DNA from: Conidiobolus incongruus B7586
Taxonomy: Eukaryota > Entomophthoromycota > Entomophthoromycetes > Entomophthorales > Conidiobolaceae
Direction of reading: 5' to 3'
NCBI GenBank assembly: GCA_000697335.1
Contig: JNEM01012512.1
Coordinates: forward strand, 1 to 12,200
Length of the DNA stretch: 12,200 bases
Numbering within the stretch: position 1 is the first letter of the stretch; the number at the start of each line of letters is the position of its first letter. Of this stretch, positions 1 through 8,322 are shown piece after piece. The translations under genes and the position numbers were made by a program. The notes under the pieces are model-generated. The model was not told the DNA's origin. It was given only the letters and a program-made list of their open reading frames with translations, and ran no database searches.

Positions 1-480
1 TATTATAAATTGCAACTTTATAAATGATATTAATTAATTTTAGTAGCGTTTGATTATATAATATTTATTTATAATTTTAAAATAATTTATAAATTTTAAG
101 GTATAGTTATATTTTTTAATAAACTGATTTCCAATTGTTAATAAAATAATAAATCAATGATATATATTATTTTAAAAAGTAATTATATAATTCATAATTC
201 AAATTTTAAAATACTTGCTAAATAAACAAAGTAAAAGCATATTTTATATATTTAATAGTTATTTAACTTATGAAATTTTAATTTCTTTGGATAACTAAAA
301 AATTTAAGCAAAAAAATTTTGTAATTAAATTCAATTTATATAGTATATATAAAATTTTCAAACTTAATAAAGCAAAATTATTTGTAAGAATTAAATATTC
401 CGCATAATTATAGTAAAAGAACAATAATTATAAAACAAAACATTTATTTTATATTTATTGTTTATTTATTATTGTAAATT
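1..480. other. Gene-free AT-rich DNA
   Basis: The stretch is almost entirely A and T, with many short A and T runs and TA-rich segments. I see no reading frame of useful length, no RNA gene and no clear repeat. The composition matches the rest of the gene-free DNA in the window and is consistent with old, heavily C-to-T mutated repeat sequence. Confidence 0.6.
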
Positions 481-2165
481 ATATATATTAAAACTATAAT
501 AAAATTTGATTTTAAAAATTACAATTGAGGGAGTATTTTAACTCCTAGTTCCAAGAACTGGTGATATTCTAGATAATCCATTTTATAAGCCATTGTTTGA
601 TGAGTTTGAAATATTTAAACTATCCAACTTTCCTAAATAAACCAGCTCCTTTATTTCTATTAACTTTAACTTTACTCTTTCTTTATCTTTTACTTACCTT
701 TTTGGCTCTTTTGCCTGATACTTTATATCCTTTTATAGGATTCCTCCCAATGGGGCAAGTTTAAACCCTGACACAATTATTGAATTTTTAGAGCTCTATT
801 TATTAATTAATTTGAAGAAATATATATCTTATTTAATGTTATATCATTATTTTTATTGTTTCTGTTCATGAATGATATTGTTCAATTGAAATACTTAAAA
901 TATATTATTAAAATTATAAGTAAATATGCAGAGTATTGAAAGAATATATTACTTTAATAAAGTATATTGCTATTATATTATTAAAAATAATTATAATAGA
1001 ATAAATTATTTGTAAAACTCAATAAAACAACAAAAATCAAAAACATTATAAATATTGTAATATTTTCAAAATTAATAAAATGGATTATTATTTTGTAAAC
1101 AATTAAAAATATGAATCTTTTATTATTATATCAATTGGATTAACAATTTATGCTCCAATTTATTTTCAAATTATGTAAATATTTGATTTGATAAAATTGC
1201 CAGATATGGAATGGTACAAGAGTGACAGATTTAATAAAAAATAATATTATTTCAGGAAAAAAGAATCTATTCAAAAAACTAATTTTCTTCAAATCTCAAG
1301 GATTTAAGTAATTGGATAATTTCGTTGAAAATAATAATCATATTGTGAGATTCAACTTTCAGGTTTCTGGTGGTTTTACTAAAACAAGCATCATCATTAG
1401 TATTGATACTTGTAAGAATATTTGGTTCGATATTTTAAACGTTTTTGTCCGTTTTGGCGGTTGAGGGTTAAATCAATTTATTAAATTTAAATTGGGTATC
1501 AAATGGCAATAATTGCTTTATATAGGTTATTTGACTTTGTTGCATATAATGAATTTCGTTTAATTAATAGTGATTCTATTATCAAATATATTTATCAATA
1601 ATTAAAAAATCATTATTAGCATAGTAAAATATATTTTAAATAATAATGAAAATAAGTATTAATGGAAGTAATATTTTATTATTAATTCAATAAATCTATT
1701 TGTTACAAAAAACCCTTCAAACATAATTTGTTTTGGCATGATAATTTGTATATTAATTTATGAATTATACTTAATTTGGAATTTTTCTTATTATTCAATT
1801 TATAATGACGTCTTGATTCGATATTTGATTCAGGGATCGAATATAATTTAAACCTGAATTGTGATGTGATTAAATATAAAACTAACTAGCTTTTATAGTA
1901 TATTATGGTATTAAATACAACTTTTGGATTAACAATGAATGGTATAGGAAAACTCGATTTATACCTTATATTGATGTCAGAGCAGTATCCATAGATGGTT
2001 CGATGTTAAAAAATGACCAAAAAACAGATAAACAGTTTCACCTCAAAGTATTAAAATAATTTATGAGTGATATCATTCGTCAAGGAAGGATATAACTTTC
2101 TAAACAGTGAATAAACAACTTGAATCTGCACAGCATAATTTTTCCAACCGCATCAAATATTGCAG

Positions 2166-2172
2166 TATAAAA
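2166..2172 (+). promoter_or_regulatory. TATA-like box, distal candidate
   Basis: TATAAAA lies about 155 bases upstream of the start codon of the CRAL-TRIO gene. In DNA this rich in A and T such matches occur often by chance, so it is only a candidate. Confidence 0.2.
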
Positions 2173-2233
2173 ATTATAGAGATAGTGATTTGTTGAAAAA
2201 ATTCTCTAATAGTTAAAATAGTTCAGTGTAAAA

Positions 2234-2239
2234 TATAAA
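2234..2239 (+). promoter_or_regulatory. TATA-like box, proximal candidate
   Basis: TATAAA followed by GCG lies about 85 bases upstream of the start codon, a plausible distance for a fungal TATA box with a short leader. The surrounding bases are less extreme in AT content than most of the window, which makes it the better of the two candidates. Chance occurrence remains possible. Confidence 0.3.
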
Positions 2240-2321
2240 GCGAATAGCATCAGAAGTCTAATTGAAAATTAAAAACAAGGAAAATTAGATTAATTGATCT
2301 GATATATTATTAACTATCAAG

Positions 2322-3638
2322 ATGACCACTACTACTTTTACCACCACCTCAAGAAGAAGAGAATTATATGATCAACCTTTTGAAGAAGTTCAAGCAATGA
2401 AGAGCGTTTGGCGCAAAATATTGGCCAACGACCCTAAAAAGCCCTACAGAAAAGGAAGTTTTGGAGGATCTCCACCTGCAAGAAGTGGCAGCTGGTTTAG
2501 TAGGTTTGGATCTCCTCCATCTAATGATGGTGGCTTCATGGGTAAAGTAGGATCTCCTCCATCTAACGGTGGAAGCTTCACCAATCAGTACGGCTCGCCA
2601 CCTTCATCTGGAGGAAAATGGATTGGCAAAGCTCGCCGCAAGCTCAGTTTAGGAGGTAGTGATGAAACTGCGTCTATGAATGTTATTGATCCTTTGGCTG
2701 GGTATAATTGGGAAGATTTTGTCCAAGAAATTTCTATTCTCTTCCAAGTGAACCATCCAGATACTCTGGTTAGACGATTTATAGTGGCCAAGAAGTACAA
2801 AGTAGAAGAAGCTTATAGATCAATTGTAGACTCTGTAAGATTCTTTGATAATGAAGGATATACTCAAGTGAAATTGGCAGGTGAGCAAAGTCTCCCTCAA
2901 TATCCTTTAGAAAATGGATTGATGTACTTCTATGGATACGATAAGGATAAGAATGCTGTAGGCTATATCGATGCCAAAGTGCATAATCCCAAAATGCATT
3001 CTACTGCAGAATTTTCGAAATACATCTTGTATCAAATGGCATTAGGCTATCTCGTTTCGGGAGAGCGCAGAGCTACCTTAGTCTTCGATATGGAAGGTTT
3101 TACCTTGAATAATGTTGATAATCAAGCCATCAAATATATGTTTAATGTTCTAGCAAATCACTACCCGGACTCTCTTTCTCGAATTATCTTTAGGAATGCA
3201 CCTTGGACTTTCAACAGCGTCTGGACCGTAATGTCTACTTTTTTACACTCCTCAATCAAGGAAAAGGTTGTGTTCGTCTCAGGCGCCGAGCTCACCAAGT
3301 ATATTGATGAAAATCAAATTCCTGTTTCTAAGGGAGGCAAGGCCAACTTTGAGTACAAGTACATCCCACCCAATAAGCTTGATCCTGTTGTGGCGATTGA
3401 CCCCGTTGCAAAAGAAACTTTACTCAAGGAGAGAGAAGATCTGATGGAAAAATTCCTAGATGCAACTGATGAATGGTCCAAAGGAGGAACTAACAACCGA
3501 GAAAGAAATCAAATTGCTGACGAATTGGCAGAAAACTATCGAAAATTGGCCCCATATATCTGGAGCAAGAGCAATCTTCACCGCCAAGGTGTGATCACCG
3601 ACTTTGACAAAGTTGATTTTACTCAATATTCATCTTAA
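2322..3638 (+). CDS. CRAL-TRIO (Sec14-like) lipid-transfer protein
   Basis: An intact 438-residue protein without introns. CRAL-TRIO proteins bind a phospholipid or other hydrophobic ligand in a closed pocket and move or present it between membranes; the ligand here cannot be read from sequence. A Thr-rich start and a basic segment (residues 1-45) are followed by four 14-residue GSPP repeats (49-104). A CRAL-TRIO N-terminal helical segment spans about 130-178 (HPDTLVRRFIVAKKYKVEEA), and the lipid-binding domain about 195-350, with HNP (221), FDMEGF (255) and NAPW (292), landmarks of fungal members. A charged helical tail (about 360-438) follows. No signal peptide or membrane segment is visible, so it is probably cytosolic or peripheral on membranes. 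The ATG is the first after an in-frame TGA at 2295 and has A at -3. Its G+C is far above the flanks and its CA/TG dinucleotides are intact, as expected of a single-copy gene spared by RIP. Sec14 subfamily not assigned. Confidence 0.93.
   Translation: MTTTTFTTTSRRRELYDQPFEEVQAMKSVWRKILANDPKKPYRKGSFGGSPPARSGSWFSRFGSPPSNDGGFMGKVGSPPSNGGSFTNQYGSPPSSGGKWIGKARRKLSLGGSDETASMNVIDPLAGYNWEDFVQEISILFQVNHPDTLVRRFIVAKKYKVEEAYRSIVDSVRFFDNEGYTQVKLAGEQSLPQYPLENGLMYFYGYDKDKNAVGYIDAKVHNPKMHSTAEFSKYILYQMALGYLVSGERRATLVFDMEGFTLNNVDNQAIKYMFNVLANHYPDSLSRIIFRNAPWTFNSVWTVMSTFLHSSIKEKVVFVSGAELTKYIDENQIPVSKGGKANFEYKYIPPNKLDPVVAIDPVAKETLLKEREDLMEKFLDATDEWSKGGTNNRERNQIADELAENYRKLAPYIWSKSNLHRQGVITDFDKVDFTQYSS
2466..2633 (+). 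repeat. Four tandem 42-base units encoding 14-residue GSPP repeats
   Basis: Four units start exactly 42 bases apart (2466, 2508, 2550, 2592), each beginning GSPP at residues 49, 63, 77 and 91. Units two to four continue with S-N/S and Gly-Gly, then end in an aromatic or hydrophobic and basic tail. This looks like a disordered linker between the N-terminus and the CRAL-TRIO domain. Each unit offers one Ser-Pro dipeptide, and the block is bracketed by RKGS (43-46) and RRKLS (105-109), which resemble basic-directed kinase sites. The phosphorylation role is inferred. The second and third units are most alike at the DNA level, suggesting recent unit duplication. Confidence 0.85.
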
Positions 3639-3696
3639 TATTTTACGATTCTAATAACAAACACTTAAATATGAGCTAATTTTAATTATGAATATT

Positions 3697-3718
3697 AATA
3701 AAAACAGTTTGTGTAGTG
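3697..3718 (+). terminator. Polyadenylation signal of the CRAL-TRIO gene
   Basis: AATAAA begins 59 bases after the stop codon and is followed at 3708-3716 by a GT-rich TTTGTGTAG. The pairing of an A-rich hexamer with a nearby GT-rich element is what eukaryotic 3' end formation uses. The hexamer alone would be weak evidence in such AT-rich DNA. Confidence 0.5.
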
Positions 3719-4480
3719 AACTTTAATTTTGCAATATTGTATTTTATAATTGAAACTTGAATATCTAGTTAATTAATAAAATATTACATATTTATTAGAG
3801 TTTATAATCTTTTTAGTTTATACTTTACAATATAAATTTAAGTTTTCTATTTTGATTGAATTATTATTAACTATATACATTAAAAGTTTTAATATTATAT
3901 ATCAATTATATTTACCAAAATGAATCTACAAATGTTAAAAACTAATTTTTATCATTAAGTTTTAAAAATTACAATTTCAAATTTAAGGATAAAATAATTG
4001 AACTAAATTGATTATATAAAATTATATTAAATATTTTGAATAAGATATTAATAAGTGATTTAATTAAAATATTTGTATATTAATTTAATGAATATTAATT
4101 CAAACTGAATGTAATTGACAAACTATATTATTGTTGAATTTGATATGAAAAATTATCAATTATTGAAATATATTTTGATATTCATAACCTATATTAAAAT
4201 ATATATATTATTTTTAATCTTTATAAAAAACATTAACAGATTTTTATTATAATTCAATTGATTATTTATTAAATTTTTTGATTTGAATTGATATATTAAT
4301 GAATAATGTTTAATTTGAATTAATAATACAATAACGAATTCTGGTACTTTAGAAAATAAATAAAATTTATTAATAATCTAATTATTTTATAACCATTAAT
4401 TTAATTTCCTTCTGAATTTTATTACTAAATTTTAAATATTGATCAATATTTTGAAAAGCAATTATTACTTAATAAGTCAA
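3719..4480. other. Gene-free AT-rich DNA
   Basis: Base composition falls abruptly to nearly pure A and T just after the gene. I found no coding frame, RNA gene or clear repeat pair. Confidence 0.6.
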
Positions 4481-4481
4481 C

Positions 4482-4780
4482 TAGGATATTATTAAATCAG
4501 ATATTTTTAGTTGATTCCTGATTTCCATCAGATATTTTACTCTTGATATTATGAGATCTTAAAGTGCTACCCTTGACATTATTTCTAACCTCGGTTTTTT
4601 ATTCTTTGAGTAGATTTTACCTAAATTGACCATTACTTATGATATTTGTTTAATATAAAAAACAACCTTTATATATTGAAATACTGCCAATCCCTAATAA
4701 CTTCCCTATATAAAAATCAGCCTTAATGACTAAATTTCGTAGCTTTTAATATTACCTTAAATTTGAAATAATGGGAAATT
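4482..4780 (-). pseudogene. Faint decayed coding patch of unknown family
   Basis: A patch slightly richer in G and C than its surroundings. On the minus strand one frame has few stops and a believable mix of charged residues, for example the as-read piece SKNKKPRLEIMSRVAL. It is broken, with several interruptions over about 100 codons. A plus-strand frame also has reduced stop density, so strand and even coding origin are uncertain. Family not recognised; it could be part of an old transposable element. Confidence 0.22.
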
Positions 4781-4906
4781 TTTTAATTTCCAATTTTACA
4801 AACATATTATTAATTTGAAATGAATAAATATATAAAAAGTTAATAGGAAATTAAAAAATTATATATATATATATATTAATTTTTTTGAATAAAAAATTAA
4901 CTTTTT
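4777..4906. repeat. Nested AT-rich inverted repeats around a (TA)n core
   Basis: A perfect 15-base inverted repeat pairs 4777-4791 with 4846-4860. Overlapping it, 4834-4861 pairs imperfectly with 4877-4906, including a perfect 11-base outer stem (AAAAAGTTAAT with ATTAACTTTTT), leaving a loop of alternating TA. The two folds compete for the same middle segment. It could be a small fold-back element, a cruciform-prone site or a chance product of composition; the 15-base perfect match containing GG/CC makes pure chance less likely. Confidence 0.5.
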
Positions 4907-5236
4907 AAAATTGGTTATTTAATTTAATTATGCTTAAACCAAATAATAATAATTAAAAGTTTTTTATTTTAGTATTAGTAAAATTTAACTATAAATCCTT
5001 TAAAATTATTTAAAATTTACAAGTAGTTTTTAATAATAAAATATTATCTAAATCAACAATTTATTACTAGGTAAATTACTTTAAAGTTAAGAGAGAAATT
5101 ATCTAAAACCAGTTAAAATTTAGAAAACTAACTTTAACTATTATTTTTTCAATTATTAATAGAGTAAAAAAATATATTATAAAGTACCTTTTTATTTCAG
5201 CTAAAGAATTATCTAAATACTTTAATATTAGTCTTA
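4907..5236. other. Gene-free AT-rich DNA left of the Tc1 element
   Basis: No coding frame or RNA gene is visible. CA and TG dinucleotides are scarce, as inside the neighbouring transposon. Parts of it (around 5176-5200) show weak inverted similarity to DNA on the other side of the element (around 6855-6880), so the symmetry may continue beyond the ends given here, or this may be an AT-rich coincidence. Confidence 0.4.
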
Positions 5237-5252
5237 TACTAACTTATAAAAT

Positions 5253-5265
5253 TAAGTTATAAAAT
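5253..5265 (+). repeat. Outer direct repeat, left arm (putative transposase site)
   Basis: TAAGTTATAAAAT. It is identical, in inverted orientation, to 6778-6790 and nearly identical to the inner copies. In IR/DR Tc1 elements such motifs are the transposase binding sites; that role is inferred here. Confidence 0.7.
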
Positions 5266-5428
5266 CAAAAATATATATATTTTAATTAATAACTAAAACA
5301 ATTATATATATTAGATTACTTGAAACTATAATATATAATTAAAGTATAATATTTAATAGTAAATAAATATATTTAGATATATTTAGTAAACTATTAGTAA
5401 AAATATTAACCTTTAATATTTAACTAAG

Positions 5429-5441
5429 GTAAGTTATAAAT
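5429..5441 (+). repeat. Inner direct repeat, left arm (putative transposase site)
   Basis: GTAAGTTATAAAT. It matches the inner copy of the right arm (6604-6616) at 12 of 13 bases and shares AAGTTATAAA with the outer left copy. Confidence 0.7.
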
Positions 5442-5559
5442 TTGTGAGTTTTTGAGATAAAAGGATATATTTAACAATATATAACCAAATATTTTTCTCT
5501 CTTTGTTATTATTTTATATAATATTTTATAGATATAATAATTTTTTTATTAGTATTATT

Positions 5560-6576
5560 ATATTTAAATCCCTCTTTAAAAAAATTTATTTGTGAATTAA
5601 TTAACTTTATAAAGAAGATAAATTAACTTGTGATATTATTAGAATTATTAGTGTTAGTTAATTTACTATAGTTAAAATTGTTAAGAATAGCAATAAAGAA
5701 ATATTTAAACCTAAACTTAAATGTGTTAAGATTATAGATAAATATAATAAGAAGTATATTTATAAGTTAGTTAATACAGGTAAATATAGTATTACTATAG
5801 AAATATAACAAGAACTATAAAACTATATAAGGATATTAGTTAATACTAATACTATTATATATACTTTATATTAACATAGATACTATTTATACTTTAAGAA
5901 AAAACACCCCTAATTAAAAAAATACTATTGTAAAGTTAAGTAGGAGTTTAAATGTTATTACTAATATTAAACTAAAACTGATTAAAATAAGGTTATTTAA
6001 TTTAATGAAACAAAAATTTACTTAAGTAAATTTAGTAAAAAAATTAAATGTTTTAGAAAAGATATAGAATTACTTTATAACTATTATGTTAATTTTACTT
6101 AAAAATATAATAATAGTTTAATTATTGCTTAGGGATATATATTATCTTTAGATATAAAATATCTTTGTAAATTTAATAAGTGAATTAATATTAAAATGTA
6201 TTAAAGTATTCTAAATAATAAATTGAAAAAAACTATTGAATAGTATAGGTTAAACAAATTTAATGTTATTTTCCAATAAGATAATACTTTTTGTTATACT
6301 ATAGCTTTTATTATTAAATAACTTAAAAATAACAAGATAATAGTTATAAAATAGCTTTTTTAATTGTTTAACTTTAATTTAATTAAATACTTTTAGAATT
6401 AGTTAAAAAAAGCTATTAAAGTTTTCCCTCTAATAAAAAATTTAAATTAACTTTAAAAATATGTTTAAGAAATATAGAATAAGATTAACCTTTCTTAATA
6501 TAAAAAGTTAGTTTATTCTACACCCTACAAACTTAAAGAAGTTAGAAAAGCTAAAGATAAATATATTAGGTTTTAA
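5560..6576 (+). pseudogene. Tc1-type DD34E transposase, inactivated
   Basis: Read in one frame throughout, this is 338 codons plus a final TAA, the normal length of a Tc1 transposase, which cuts the element at its ends and inserts it at TA. The start is taken at an ATA at 5560, which would be ATG before mutation. In order: a paired-like helix-turn-helix region (to about codon 120), then the DDE domain. FNETKI (6001) sits where Tc1 proteins have SDETK, DN (6280) follows a Q-type stop as in QQDN, and the WPPQSPDLNPIE block lies at 6352-6387. STPYKLKEVRKAKDKYIRF (6517) is the Tc1 C-terminal signature. The first Asp codon (6004) now reads Asn and the Glu codon (6385) reads Lys; only the middle Asp (6280) remains, with 34 residues to the Glu position. 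About 30 in-frame stops occur, TAA where Gln and TAG where Trp or Gln is expected. No frameshift is visible. Confidence 0.9.
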
Positions 6577-6603
6577 TTTTTTTTTATCACTAAAAACCTA
6601 TAA

Positions 6604-6616
6604 ATTTATAACTCAC
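6604..6616 (-). repeat. Inner direct repeat, right arm (putative transposase site)
   Basis: Read on the minus strand it is GTGAGTTATAAAT, preceded by ACCTAGG. It is the least mutated of the four copies and lies about 174 bases from the outer copy of this arm. Confidence 0.7.
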
Positions 6617-6777
6617 CCTAGGTAAAATTTAAAGGTTTATATTTTAGCTAATTAATAGTTAAATATCATCTTTTAATGATATATATAATTAATAAAAATA
6701 ATAGATTTGAATTATTTAATTTAAATTTAGTTGATTAAATATTAATTAAGTTATTAGTAAAAATATAAGTGTTTTTG

Positions 6778-6790
6778 ATTTTATAACTTA
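6778..6790 (-). repeat. Outer direct repeat, right arm (putative transposase site)
   Basis: Read on the minus strand it is TAAGTTATAAAAT, identical to the outer left copy and 14 bases in from the right end of the element, as on the left. Confidence 0.7.
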
Positions 6791-6806
6791 CTTTTGTAGG
6801 TTAGTA

Positions 6807-7800
6807 TATAAGTATTTTATATATATTAAAGTTTAAACTCAAATTAATTAATTAAAATATAAAATAAATATTTTATAATTTAACTAAAGCTTAAAAAATG
6901 CTAGAGTAGTTATTATTAAATTAAACTTACTAAAATATTATTAGAAGTTTAAATTTTTATAACAAATAGTTAAAATTAATTAATCTTAAATCTTTATATA
7001 TAACTTTATATTAAAACATAAATTAAGATACTAAATTAAGTTAAATTAATCCCCTCTATAAATCCCTTTAAATAAATATTTTGTTGAAAGGTGAATATTA
7101 ATTATTATAATAGATTATAATAATATATACTACTTATATTTAATTCTTGAAGGAAATTAATTAATAGTCAACTTAATATTGTTTTTTTAAATAAAAGTAT
7201 TTCTAATTAGTGTTATTAATATAATTTGAAATAACTTATTATTTTACATGATAATTACAAAATATATAAAATTTAAAGCTATAAAAAACTTTCTAATTAA
7301 AAATAACTGAAAAAACTACTACATCTAGTATACTGTTTAGATCATAACTTATGTGATTATAATTGCTTAAAGTAATTAAAAAACTAGCTTATAAGAAAGA
7401 AAATTTCTATAACAAAATTTAATTGGTTTGTGAAATATCAAATTTCAGTTTTTAATAAAAAGAACTATTACTTAAATATTAGATCTTTATTAAAAATATA
7501 GCAAAAAGTTATTAATAACAAAAGAAACTATTAAATTTATATTATATTTTTATTTTTATATATTATATATTAAAATATTTGTTTATTTTGAATTACAAAA
7601 AATTCCCATTATTAAAAATACAAAGTAATACTTAACTAATCATTATTCCAATAACCATTTTATTTAATAAATCCTTAAATATACTTAGCTATTATTAGTT
7701 AGCAATAATAGCCATTATCCCTCATATTATATTATTTATATTTTTTATACAAAAACTACAATATAATTCACCATTATATATTTAAAAAATTTTAATAAAA
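6807..7800. other. Gene-free AT-rich DNA right of the Tc1 element
   Basis: No frame, RNA gene or clear repeat. CA dinucleotides stay scarce to about 7080. At 7056-7070 CTATAAATCCCTTTAAA-like sequence resembles 4989-5003 on the other side of the transposon in direct orientation; this is short and may be chance. Confidence 0.5.
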
Positions 7801-8322
7801 CCAGGGGCATTTTGTTTCTTTCCTGTATTACCTTATTTATCTAAAAATTAACTTTGATTTTTTAATAAATAAGTTCTTATAATTCTTGATTCTGGCTTTT
7901 GTTAATTGGTTAAGCTATTTCCTATCTTAGATTAAATCAAATATAAAATATTTTGTTATATTTTATCAATATAAAAGTTTTCTTTAATTAATTTTATTAA
8001 TATTAAGATAGTTTTAATATAAATTTTTGGCTATAGATCTAAAATATTAAAGAAAGGTGAGTTATTATTAGATAATGCAATATTAGTCTATAGGTTTTAT
8101 TGGGAGGATAAAAACAAGTTATAAGCTTATAAAAGATTTGCTGATATATATAGTTTAGACTTATAATATTGGTTTTTTTAACCTAACTGTTATTTAAAAT
8201 TAATAGTTAAAAATGAGATTGGACTTAGAAAAATATTAAAATGGTATGATTTGTTTTGGGTGGTAATATCTTTTAAGAGAACAGATTACATGGCTAAATA
8301 GTTCCAGTTTTTTAATATTTAA
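7801..8322 (+). pseudogene. Decayed coding patch of unknown family
   Basis: Read in one plus-strand frame for about 174 codons with about ten interruptions, almost all of the kind expected from C-to-T change. The best part is 8026-8124, an uninterrupted stretch with a believable composition (as-read piece VYRFYWEDKNKL), and 8194-8298 is also open. The minus strand is much richer in stops over this part, which supports the plus orientation. I do not recognise the protein. It may be a fragment of a transposable element or of an old host gene. Confidence 0.35.

Larger units (their letters stand above)
480..2320 (-). pseudogene. Faint decayed coding relic of unknown family
   Basis: Several patches here are richer in G and C than their surroundings (about 540-780, 1200-1560 and 1800-2320). 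Read on the minus strand in one shared register, they give protein-like stretches with fewer stops than the composition predicts. One run of about 41 codons lies at 2083-2205 and another of about 51 codons at about 1264-1416; short as-read pieces include IFDAVGKIMLCRFKLF and NILTSINTNDDACFS. The relic is clearly broken, with several dozen interruptions, and the middle (about 870-1200) is the poorest. I do not recognise the family: a decayed host gene, a DNA transposon or an LTR element are all possible. It points away from the intact gene at 2322 and overlaps its upstream region. Plus-strand frames here also look partly protein-like, so the strand is a best guess. Confidence 0.3.
5239..5462 (+). 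repeat. Left terminal inverted repeat of the Tc1 element
   Basis: It pairs with 6582-6804. The outer 56 bases match the other arm at 48 positions without gaps; the inner part (5379-5453) matches at about 58 of 75, with one single-base gap further in. It contains an outer motif copy (5253-5265) and an inner one (5429-5441), about 176 bases apart. The middle (about 5295-5378) is diverged. It is more depleted of C than the right arm: five of the eight mismatches in the outer 56 bases are T here against C there. Confidence 0.88.
5239..6804 (+). mobile_element. RIP-degraded Tc1/mariner DNA transposon, IR/DR type
   Basis: A 1566-bp element with TA at 5237-5238 and again at 6805-6806, the duplicated target of Tc1/mariner insertion. 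The ends read CTAAC and GTTAG. Terminal inverted repeats of about 224 bp enclose a DD34E transposase relic on the + strand. Size, target site, long repeats with internal direct repeats, and DD34E spacing all agree with Tc1-like elements such as Sleeping Beauty or fungal Impala relatives. The sequence is saturated with C-to-T and G-to-A changes and no longer encodes a working enzyme, so it is an inactive copy. Ends are placed by eye from the inverted alignment and the TA pair and could be off by a few bases. Confidence 0.88.
6582..6804 (-). repeat. Right terminal inverted repeat of the Tc1 element
   Basis: Inverted partner of 5239-5462. It begins six bases after the transposase stop codon. It keeps more original cytosines than the left arm and is therefore the better guide to the ancestral end. 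Confidence 0.88.

Noticed and set aside
1886-2059. A 57-codon plus-strand open frame just upstream of the gene
   Set aside because: No ATG near its beginning, and beyond its end the frame is full of stops. The minus strand of the same DNA has fewer stops over a longer distance, so this is probably a shadow frame.
2585-2800. A 71-codon open frame on the minus strand inside the CRAL-TRIO gene
   Set aside because: It lies wholly within an intact, well-supported gene and its peptide shows no family features; it is a shadow of the sense coding.
3314-3496. A 60-codon open frame on the minus strand inside the CRAL-TRIO gene
   Set aside because: Also an antisense shadow of the real coding sequence.
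4861-4876. The alternating TA tract as a microsatellite of interest by itself
   Set aside because: Short TA runs are common in DNA of this composition; it is mentioned only as the loop of the hairpin around it.
5560-6576. A reassigned genetic code with TAA and TAG read as glutamine
   Set aside because: TAG also stands where Trp is expected, and conserved Asp, Glu and Pro codons are changed by the same type of transition. The intact gene has no internal TAA or TAG and ends in TAA.
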